The notes under the pieces: model-generated
The model's database searches: none
Told to the model about the DNA's origin: nothing
What the model saw: the letters and a program-made list of their open reading frames with translations, nothing else
Source of the DNA: Cranoglanis bouderius
Lineage: Eukaryota; Chordata; Actinopteri; Siluriformes; Cranoglanididae
Assembly: GCA_023630585.1 (NCBI GenBank)
Contig: CM042558.1
Location: 11,711,800 to 11,775,799 of the forward strand
Length of the DNA: 64,000 bases
Direction of reading: 5' to 3'
Program-made: the position numbers and the translations under genes
Shown: one piece after another, positions 54,433-64,000 of the stretch
Layout: each line of letters starts with the position of its first letter
How positions within the stretch are numbered: the first letter of the stretch is position 1

Positions 54433-57400
54433 TTTCTCTTCGATAACTGTATACTATATAGTCAAAAAGTGCTAATTGTGTAAACAGGAACTTATGAGCC
54501 TCTGAGCAACTTATGAGTATGAGCATCAGAGTCTGGACCAGACAGGACCAGATGGGCTAGCCCTCACTCCATATGTTCATCAATGAGTCTTATGGTGTCC
54601 ATGACCCTGTCACTGGTTCATCAGTTGTCCTTCAATATGCTTTGCTGGGTATTTCTCTTATATATCACACACACAAAATAAATAGCCAGATAGCATGCAT
54701 GGAGTACATGGAGTCAACCTGTTAGTGAATGCATATTGGCCTTTCAGATTCAGTCTTGACTGTTGTTTGACAAGTGTTACTTAAATAATCTCTATGAGCC
54801 TGACTGTCTGAACTGCAGAAAAGCTAGCTACTGAGGCGAGCTGTAGGACTAATCCTAAATGGTTCCTATAGTGCACTATACAGGGTGTAGAAGTTATTAT
54901 GTTTTGCCATACGTAGAGCAGGAAGCCATTTGGGATTTGGCCCACTCTCTGAGCTATCACTGTTAGCATAGAAACAGCCATAAATAAGGTTGGTGTTGGG
55001 TCTCTTCACATCCAAGTAGATAGGAGCATGGTGTTGTATGACTTGCAATGACTACCTGGGGGAGTTGCCAAGATGGCTGCTGAGAGGACAGGCTTTACTA
55101 TAATGACTAAAAATTGATGAAGTAAACTCTACTAGAACACAGTGTTTCTTGCACTAGTAGCCTTTCTGCTGTAATGATAATTAATGTTAGCAGAAACATT
55201 AAAAAGCAGAGAAAAACACAGAGGGTCAGTTCCCTCATGAATTGCTACTACTGTTGGACTGGACGTGTTTGGCATGTTTGGTTCAAGCAAAGTTGTCAGT
55301 GGGACACAGGAGAATAATATGTTGTTTAGGTGGAAAAAATAAGCCAAAAACTTTTGTCTCTATAATGAATTCTACAAGTGAATCCTGAATTATAACATAC
55401 TTAAAACACACCACATCACTATTAACAAGAACAATTTAGCTTACATGGTTTTGTAGATCTTAAGTTTAATCTCTTGGGCTCATTTCTTATACTGCTAAAA
55501 TATTTATTTTTAACTGAGTTTATTTCAGCAGTTTATGAAACAATGAGAAGAGATGAATGGCTAAGCTAGCCTTAAGGTGCTTAGCATTCTTTGCAAATAG
55601 TTGTGATAAGCCTTTCTTCATCATCCTGTCAAGATGCTCTATGGTACATAAATACAGTAGTAGCTATTTTTAGAATGGCATACATTAAGTGCTGTTTAAT
55701 TAAGCATGTAAGAAATTCATACTTACCCAGTTCTTAAGCAAGATTGCCAATTTGTAATCGTATTCATTACATTTGTTGAACCTGGCTAAGCAGTTACAGT
55801 CACAAAAATATTTGCCCACAGGAAATGGCCTTGTTGATTGTTTTTGCATTTTTAATTAGCCTAAAACGATGAGGGAGTCTCACTAACTGTTATTAGCATT
55901 AGCAACAATGCAGGGAATTGGGGAAAGGGCTCAGCAATGACACTAGTAAGTGGTGTGCTAAGCTCAGCTTTTATTTGGTCTATGGGAGAAACAAAACCTT
56001 GATTATATGGCTCCGAGGTACAGCATTTCTTTTCACATTTTCTCATAGTGCATTTATCACAGACTTATGAGGAACAGAGAAAATGAGTTTTCATTGTTTT
56101 TGCATCTTAGCAGTACTGTATTTATGACAAAATACAAGCATATTCTAGTTTGAAATAACATTGCATTATTCTTTCCTCTATGTCCCTGAGTATCACCTCC
56201 AAGCATCTGCTTTATGCACAGCTTTAGTTGAGATATTTCTTTTTTTTTATGCAAAATAAAATAAGCTTACTCTAGCATAATTACAATATCCCTCCATCAA
56301 TCTTGTTGCATTCCACCACAGCTGCCTGTTAGATGATTCAGTAGGCCGCAAGAATATTTATGAGTGCATGTTCATCAACGGCACAATACACACTCTGCCT
56401 GCCATATTATGAAGGAGTACATGCATTTTTGTCTGCAATAGTGATGACGCTACATATAGTCGCCCACTGGCAGTTGCACTGTGCTTATAAATCACCTTGC
56501 AATAAATCATCGTATCAAAACTATTTCATTTTCTGTCTTTCTCAGAACTCCATTATGAATGTGCCACAGACACTAGAATCCAAAACTATTTGGAGCTTTT
56601 AAAATGGCTTTCCAGTAGTAACTGCATTTCATCAGTGAATTGATTTATAACCTCCATTAACCACTGAATAATTGTATGGCCTTTATAATAGGCTAAAGTG
56701 ATAAATAAGTAAACTAAACCCAGGTGAAAGAACATTTACCACCCGATATATATGGGCTACAAAGTGTAGGGTTGTAGGAGAATTTGTAAAAAAACAAAAA
56801 CCAAAAAAAAAAAAATTATAATAATGTTCATGTTGTCTTCTTGTGGTAACCCAATTATATGCCTAAATCTGTTGTCCAGAATGATTCTGCAGTATTCTAC
56901 ACAATTCTCAAGAAAATTTGCAAAGTTGGTCTGGCATATATAAAATTGAAGTAAAGGCTTTACCTCAAAAAAGGATTTGCTTTCATTTGGACTCAGTCTT
57001 GACCCCCCTAAAAATCAGTCTTGACTTGACTTGACTCGACTAGTATTGGATTTGGACTAGCATACTGGGTTTTTGCATTTGTTTTAAATACACTTATGAA
57101 TCTATTAATGACTGTTAAATTGTTCACGGAGGCTTGCAAGCTTTGACAAAACAGCAATTAGGATTAGTGTTTGAACAATTTAGCATCACTATTATTTGAA
57201 TTATAATTACAAGTTTAGCAAGAGGAGCAGAATGACCATGTCAGAAAAAAGTGCTATTTACTGTGTTGTAGTTGAGGCTATGCAATTACTCTTAAGCAAA
57301 GTTCAGTTGACTGGTCAGTCTAACTGGACAAAAATTTAATTAGAATCTATCAGAAAAACTGACCCAGGATGTCAGGAAATTTCATCCTTCAAGGTGAAGG

Positions 57401-58007
57401 CTAGGTGAGAGAAGCGGATGAGTGGAGGAGGGAAGAGATGGCACTCAGCCACTCCTATAACCTGGGCCTTACTGAGGTGTCCTTACAACCACATTGTGTT
57501 CCAAATTGTGTGTGTGTGTGTCTGTCTGTCTGCCTTCCTTCCTATTTGTTATGTGAATTGCATCAGGCTTTTGCTGCTTTCACAAAGGCAACAGCTTTCA
57601 CACGACTTTTTAGCTTGATATTTACACAGGTGGACTGAATGTCAATACCGCGGACCTACGTGAAATGCCATTGATCTATGACATTCTGTGGGTGGAAGTG
57701 TAGCAGTACTTGTCTTTAATTTTCATAGAGGTCACGTAATCGTGGAGCAGCACATTAAAATTGGTATATGTGACTCTGAAACAGATGGATGAGGAAAATG
57801 GGGAAAATGGATTGGCCTGAAGTTGAGGAGAGATTGAAAGGATGAAGCACAGGGCTATAAATCAAGCACTCTTGTCAAAACAAAAGAGAGAGGAGCCGTG
57901 GAAAGAGGAGAGTGTGGCGGTAAAGCACAGTGCTCAGCTCTAGTCATCTATCTATGTGAGGACGAGGCTATTAGTGGGACGACAGAGCTAGCAGACCTCG
58001 GTGAACC

Positions 58008-58010
<3 letters not shown>
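54433..58010. other. non-coding tract, no gene recognised
   Basis: No supported exons or RNA genes. A short CTTGACTTGACTTGACTCGA-type tandem lies near 57015-57040. The segment 56280-56530 contains no simple repeats and is another weak candidate for conserved non-coding sequence. Confidence 0.4.

Positions 58011-58052
<42 letters not shown>
58011..58052 (+). repeat. (TC)n microsatellite
   Basis: About 21 TC units. Confidence 0.95.
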
Positions 58053-58056
<4 letters not shown>

Positions 58057-58812
58057 TATCCTTCCCTCTCTCTTCCCTCCTGTCTCACATTTCTGTAGTT
58101 TACTATTATAGTAAGTTTATTAACAATATAGACTAATTTACCTTTATGTTATTATATAATATTATAGAAAGAATCATATTAACCATTGTCATTTTGTCTA
58201 GGCCTAGTATTAGACGTAGTAGTATTAGGTTTTACCAACTGCCATTTCACTGTCAACAAATTTGATTGTAATGTTTCCATGTGGCAGAATGGTGGTCTGG
58301 ATATTTCGGTGGACTGAACCAAGTACTTAAAAAACACTGTAGCAAAAAAACTGGCTATAGTTCAGTGACTGTTTTTCTAAAAATGAACCAGTGTGGTTTC
58401 TGTAGCAGATCTGACTTGTTGACTTATCTAATCACATGCATTTATGTAAATTATTTAACTGAAGGCAGCTCAGAGACTAGCAACAGGACTAAAGACAGTC
58501 TATTGGAAAATAATTTTCACAGACATGAAAGATTAAAAAAAAGAAAAAATCACCCTCTCTGGTCTGATGAAGTGAAGTGAAGTGGTAAGATAACTTTAAA
58601 AACTGACAATGAAAACAGAAGGTTTAAAGAAGTCAGAGAAGTGTGGGTTTATTCTCACTGAGCCAAATTCATCTTTGCACTAGTCATGAAGTCGTGAAGC
58701 AGCAATACAAAACAAAACCACTTCAAATTGTGATATTTATTAATGGTAATTGCCAACCTGTATTTTTCAGCCAGCATATAGCATTTCAGGATGGTGCAAA
58801 AGAGGATTACAG
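58053..58812. other. non-coding, nothing recognised
   Basis: A 99-codon frame (58281-58580) contains no recognisable domain and is not supported as a gene. Confidence 0.4.
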
Positions 58813-58827
58813 ATTTATTTATTTATT

Positions 58828-58860
<33 letters not shown>

Positions 58861-58862
58861 TT
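58813..58862 (+). repeat. (TTTA)n(TTA)n compound microsatellite
   Basis: TTTA units pass into TTA units and then a T run. Confidence 0.93.
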
Positions 58863-59517
58863 TTACAAGAATCACAGTCTAAATAAGGTGCTTTTTTCAG
58901 TGCATGTTTTATCCATGTCAATGTAAGTTTTCTTCCAGGATGTCTGGTTTCCTCCCACCCCATAAACATGTCAGTAGGTGGATTGGATAAACTGTAGTAA
59001 TGTACTGCTATATATGGATTGCAATTTGATTTGCTGTTGTTCTGCATTAGTTGCTGTATTAGTGTTATGTCACTCTTTGCATTATAACAATTACTAGATA
59101 TCAATCTAGTCATGATTTTCTCAACACATAAGGTTTAATAAAAAGCGTTTCTGTGTAATGGCAATAAAAATGGCATGATTCTTAAAAAAATTAAGCTCCT
59201 TGCTTGATTCTTAAAATTCTAAATTGATTACTTTCAATTGTTCTGTAAACATGACAGCTAACAAATCATTATCTGGACCTCAGCTGTCAACTGCGCAAAT
59301 AGCTGACAGGCACGCAAAGTGAATCTGAGTCAGAAGAGGAGATGGAACACAATGTCATGAAATCTCTGACAACATTGTTTAGTCATGATACAGAGCCTGT
59401 CTAAGCTGATGTCTGTATGTCTGTATCATCTACAGCTTATGTAAAAATAAGAGCGAGGCTGTCCTATTCGAGACCCACTCCTTTATAAAAAATTATACAA
59501 CCAAATGCAAACCATCA

Positions 59518-59520
<3 letters not shown>
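58863..59520. other. non-coding, nothing recognised
   Basis: No supported genes or repeats. Confidence 0.4.

Positions 59521-59580
<60 letters not shown>
59521..59580 (+). repeat. (CT)30 microsatellite
   Basis: Sixty bases of perfect CT repeat. Confidence 0.97.
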
Positions 59581-59583
<3 letters not shown>

Positions 59584-60302
59584 GGTTTCAGGCAAGGAGC
59601 ATGCAGTGTAGATAAGTCTCCCAAGGGTACTGGATAAATAGCATGCAGGCAACAATTATTAAACCTACTGAAATTAATGATGGCTTTTTCATGTTCTAAT
59701 AAGGTATATTAATTCATTTCACACAGGGAATACTGTAATGTTTGAATCAAATTTATTTATATTACTGCATAAAACATGAATGTGAGGGTATGTGGTAATA
59801 ATGTAAGAAGTATGAAATAGTATTAGTAGCTGTGACTTGAAGACTCTTAATAGAGCTATACTTGTGTGGCCATTTCTAAGAGGACTCTTACAGTTAAAGT
59901 GGTTTTATGTGAAAAGAGGTAACCAAGAGAAACAAGTTTTCCACATATAAGGAACTGTCAAAAATTATACAACATGCTGGACTTTTGTCTAAATGACTTC
60001 ACAAGAGAAAAAAAACCCACAGATCTTATAAAAATACTACCAACTAAGCTCAGAACTTTACATCGGAATTGTGAAGCCCAGGTCAAGAACAAGAGGTTGA
60101 CAGGGAGAATTTGATGAAGAAATTTTTTTTTTGGATTTCAGAAGTGTTGTTGGAATCCAGGCACTAGAACACAAGTTCTGAAAATGTCAAATGTGAAATA
60201 GAGCACACCTGAAAATACAAAACCAAACAGCTACTGTGTCTGTGGAAAGCACTGGACAGACGAGGAAGCAAGAGACGGGCTTCACCTTTGTGTAGTGCGT
60301 GC
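59581..60302. other. non-coding, nothing recognised
   Basis: No supported genes or repeats. Confidence 0.4.
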
Positions 60303-60307
60303 ACACA

Positions 60308-60358
<51 letters not shown>
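60303..60358 (+). repeat. (CA)n microsatellite
   Basis: About 25 CA units with one early interruption. Confidence 0.95.
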
Positions 60359-60360
<2 letters not shown>

Positions 60361-60684
60361 TTTGCCTGAATTGTTCTTGCAGACATTTATGACATTTCAC
60401 CCTCAGTTTCTCAGAGATTGATGAAGAAATCCATCATGTCCATCAAATATTAAACACCCACCAATATATAAGGAACACCAAGAAGAGGCTAATTTAATGC
60501 ATACTCAAATCTGATTGGTCAGAAGAACTCTATAACAGCAGCTCTGACAGTAGTGCCGACTGCAAGTCAAGTCACAAGGTTTATGCTAATGCCACTGTTC
60601 TAGTACTGTTACATTATTATAGTAACATCTTAAACAGGAAATGTATGATGGACGCTCCACATAAACAGATTAAAAAAACATGTA

Positions 60685-61911
60685 CAGTTGCAATCAAAAT
60701 GATTTTTTATTGCAAATCAGGTTTATTGTCAAAATTTACAGACTTTCAGCTGTAACAAAAGCTTTTGTTTCAATAACAAAAGCAACTGAAATAGCTCAAC
60801 ACAACAAATGCTTCCGGTGGTTTCCCCAAATTCAACTGAAAATGCAACTTATAATGAAATCTCCAGTCTCAAAATTATTCAACCCCTTCATGACAAGCAT
60901 CTTTAGTACTTAGTGGAGCACCCTTTTGCTGTTATGACCTGCTGCAAACATGATGCATAGCCAGACACCAGCTTCTGGCAGCGTTCCTGAGGAATCTTAG
61001 CCCATTCCTCATGAGCAATGGCCTCCAGTTCAATAATATTCTTGGGTTTGTGTGCTGCAACCGCCTTCTTCAAATCCCACCAGAGATTTTCTATGGGGTT
61101 CAAGTCAGGTGACTGTGATGGCCCTGTAGACTCTTCCAGGACTTCTTCTGCAACCAAGCCTTGGTGGAATTTGAGGTATTCTTGGGATCATTGTCCTGTT
61201 GGAAGGTCCAATGATGCCCAAGCTTCAGCTTCCTCAAAGACGGCATGACGGTTTCTCTTAGGATTTCCTGATACTTCAATGAATCCATCTTGCCTTCCAC
61301 ACGATGCAGGTTTCCGGTGCCAGAGGATGCAAAGCAGCCCCAGAGCATCACCGAGCCACCACCATGCTTGACTGTGGACAGGGTGTTCTTTCTTCATTCT
61401 TCTTTCTCCAGACATACCACTGATCCATCGTGCTGAAAAGTTCCAGTTTTGTTTCATCGCTCCAAGTCACCAAGTCTTGCTGCAGGTCTATTGCATTCAC
61501 TCGAGGGTTTTTCACAACCTGCCTTCTCAGAAATCTGGTTGCAACCATTGATAGCTTCCTTTTTCTGCCTCTAGCCAGTTCAGGTATTTCATGTGTTCCA
61601 GATCAAGCACACCTGGTGCAACTAATGAAGCCCTTGATTAGTTGCATCAAGTGTGCTTGAGACAACACCTGTTTTGCATATTTGTGCTGTTGTGAGGGAT
61701 TCTATTCAGGGGGTTGAATAATTTTGAAACTGGAGAAGTCATTATAAGTCATATTTTCAGTTGAATTTGGGGAAACCACTTGAAGCATTTGTTGTGTTGA
61801 ACTATTTGAATTGTTTTTGTTTGATTTGTTCATTGCAAACATCTGAAAGTCTGTAAATGTTGACAATAAACCTGATTTGCAATGGGGGTTGAATAATTTT
61901 GATTGCAACTG
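60685..61911 (-). mobile_element. Tc1-like element, family C copy 2 (deleted)
   Basis: A 1227-bp element with TA on both sides (60683-60684, 61912-61913). It begins CAGTTGCAATCAAAATGATT and ends TTTTGATTGCAACTG. The body matches family C copy 1 (31270-32659), but the start of the transposase is missing. Confidence 0.94.
60903..61560 (-). pseudogene. Tc1-like transposase remnant, family C copy 2
   Basis: The - strand retains DLVTWSDETKLELF (first Asp), GSVMMLWGCFASSGTGNLHR-type sequence, FQQDNDPKNTSNSTKAW (second Asp) and SPDLNPIENLWWDLKKA (Glu), ending AKGCSTKY. These lie in different frames broken by small indels, and the N-terminal DNA-binding domain is deleted. Together with copy 1 it covers most of the family, but neither is functional. 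Confidence 0.9.
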
Positions 61912-61913
61912 TA

Positions 61914-62281
61914 ACTGTTATGGTGAAGTTTTCTATGTGGAAATGTTTATTTAGCAATGCCAACAACATGGCAAATTTTACTCCTTACATATCACAGGCT
62001 GATCATTACAACAAAGATTTAGATCCAATCATCTTCTTAACCCTTATGTTCTGTTTACTATGTAGCTCTCCGTATCCCATAGTGCTAAACCATATTATTT
62101 GGAGTTATAGCAATATTCTGCAACATCTTCAACTGAAATATTAGCAGTATTTAAAAATGTATGCACATGCTTAGGGAATCATCCTGACAGGAAACAGGTT
62201 TGAATGAAGATTGCAAAATGAAAATAATAACAATAGAAACAAATCTTAACTATAAGCCTTTATCAAAATGTCTTGTATATA
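61914..62281. other. non-coding, nothing recognised
   Basis: AT-rich sequence between a Tc1-like element and a MITE. Confidence 0.4.
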
Positions 62282-62812
62282 CAGTACTGTGCAAAAATCT
62301 TAAGCAGATGTATAGAAATGATAGAGCAAAGATGCCTTCAAAAATAATGAAATTTAATGTTTCTACATTAAAAATAAATACTATAAAGTGCAGTAAACAG
62401 TAATAAATGAAGCTAAGTCAATATTTAGTGTGACGATCCTTTGCTTTAAAAAATATTTAGCAGTCTCAGGTTCTTTTCATGCAGTTTTATAACTGCTTGA
62501 GCATCTTGCAGAACCAGCCACAGTTCTTCTGGAGACTTTGACTTTCGCACTTGCTTCTTATTTTTGCAGCAAAACCCAGCAGCCTTCATTGTGTTTTTTG
62601 TCTGAAAAGTGGTTTCTTATGTAATATGCTGCTTTCTTTACTGACATACAAACATTTTTCTGTAACATTTAATTTTGTGCTAGAAAACTAATGTTTGGGA
62701 ATCTAAAATGTTTTTGTACTGACTCGATAATGTAGAAGTCATAAAATAAAAATCTATAACAAAGTTTGTACTAAAAAAAAATAGGGTACCTAAGACTTAT
62801 GCACAGTACTGT
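62282..62812 (-). mobile_element. Tc1-type MITE, family E copy 2
   Basis: A 531-bp element with TA on both sides (62280-62281, 62813-62814). Termini are CAGTACTGTGCAAAAATCTT and TAAGACTTATGCACAGTACTG. The interior is the reverse complement of the copy at 4911-5398 (GCAGCAAAACCCAGCAGCCT against AGGCTGCTGGGTTTTGCTGC). Confidence 0.95.
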
Positions 62813-62814
62813 AT

Positions 62815-64000
62815 ATATTTCAATCTAGTGTTTAAACTAGACTTTTCCAATCCAACCCACTTTTGTGGATTTTATACTGTAAAATTTTGTAAAATAAATG
62901 TGCGTTGTGTCAACATAAGACAAATTCTGTACTGGAATGCTGGCCAAAAAGTGTTGTCATCATGATGTCTATGATGTTTTTGCATATAACTTACCACTAG
63001 AAACTTGTAGATCTTTGGTATTAGGTATCCAGTGATACTCAGAACCCTGATATAAGTATTGTATTGAAAATGAAAATATGGGATTGGTGCCCCATTAGAA
63101 AAAACATTTCCCTAATAGCTCCACTTTTATCTAAACTTCATGTGACTGCTATCCAGCTACTGAAAATTAGTCAAATATGTCAAAGCCAAAATACAAGCGG
63201 AGCTTGTTACTGAATCAGCCTTTTGGAGCCTGAGTGTTTGCTGTGGTGTGATTTACCATCCTAGGACTGGCACCTTAACCATCCTAAATGAATTAACTTG
63301 GCTTTCTGCCCATATTTGGAAACATGTCCAATGGAGTGAATTTTTCCTACTGGAACTATTACTTAAAACAGCTGAGAGACAGTGAGTAATAATTGGCTTT
63401 GTGTTGTTTCTTCTTTTAGCAAAATGATGATAACTTTTTTCAGTCCTGCCTTTCCATTTTTAGTCTGAACTGAAACTCTGAAGTCATTTGAGCCCAAATT
63501 AATTGCAGGTCCTCTTGGGGTCAAGACAACTGCTAATTTCCTAGGCAACAAATTGTTTTACAAGGTTCCTTTGCTGCCACTGGCTGTTCATACACAAAAT
63601 GTGGTTAACCAGCATCTATGCTACTGGCATGAGGAAATTAAGGGCATTCTTTTACTTAAAGGGCAATCTTTACTTAAAAAGATTTTTAAAAAATAATAAT
63701 TTACTTTCTATCTATAATTATCTGTAATCTATAACAATAATATCAAAATATCACTGTAAAAAATTTGAATGAGAAAACATACTTTTCTTCTTCCCATGAT
63801 CTTCAGGAAATTTGTTAATGTTTTCTGTTAAACACATGACATGGAATATTCCAAATATTCTGTTAAGGTAAGAAGGTTGTGTGAGTGTTTTCACATTTCA
63901 TGAAGTAGAATAGATGGCTCATTGAAAAAGATGTTACAAGTATGGAATATTAAAATGATTCACACAATAATGCAAAATTAATAATGAAAATATTCATAGT
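62815..64000. other. non-coding, nothing recognised
   Basis: AT-rich sequence with no supported gene, RNA or repeat to the end of the window. Confidence 0.4.

Noticed and set aside
58281..58580. 99-codon open frame
   Set aside because: No recognisable domain and no exon signals; probably a chance frame.

Overview
This window is vertebrate nuclear DNA, almost certainly from a teleost fish. The genes are split by GT-AG introns, the base composition is AT-rich, and dinucleotide repeats are abundant. The interspersed repeats are typical of fish: at least six Tc1-like families with TA target duplications, hAT-like elements, tRNA-derived SINEs, LINE tails and an LTR. A siluriform or other otophysan fish is plausible from the repeat mix, but this cannot be proven from one window.

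Only two host genes can be supported. The 3' half of mdm4 (p53 regulator) lies on the + strand at 1-6841, with a 3' UTR to about 8.69 kb. Five complete or nearly complete coding exons are visible: the acidic/WWF region, a RanBP2-type zinc finger and the C-terminal RING. A possible exon end sits at the extreme left edge. The p53-binding domain must lie upstream of the window. lrrn2, a single-exon leucine-rich-repeat/Ig/FN3 membrane protein of 712 aa, is on the - strand at 22055-24193. The two genes are convergent neighbours, as MDM4 and LRRN2 are in mammals, which supports both identities.

Layout: 1-8.7 kb is mdm4, with at least four transposon relics in its introns. 8.7-21.2 kb is intergenic, with two CTCF-like motifs beside the mdm4 poly(A) site, microsatellites, an hAT-like element and a solo LTR (12486-15598) carrying a nested Tc1 copy with an uninterrupted 321-aa transposase. 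22.05-24.4 kb is lrrn2. 24.4-64 kb has no recognisable coding exon. It contains Tc1 remnants (26.7-27.7, 31.3-34.2, 35.9-36.2, 38.4-39.5, 46.9-48.3 and 60.7-61.9 kb), a TA-targeting MITE family, SINEs, two LINE tails, microsatellites and long unique tracts. Some of these tracts could hold conserved regulatory sequence upstream of lrrn2; that is inference.

No novel gene system is evident. The best items for a second look are the intact nested transposase, the solo LTR with its target duplication, the two Tc1 copies that share identical disabling lesions, the transposon pile-up in a TA microsatellite, and the paired CTCF-like sites.
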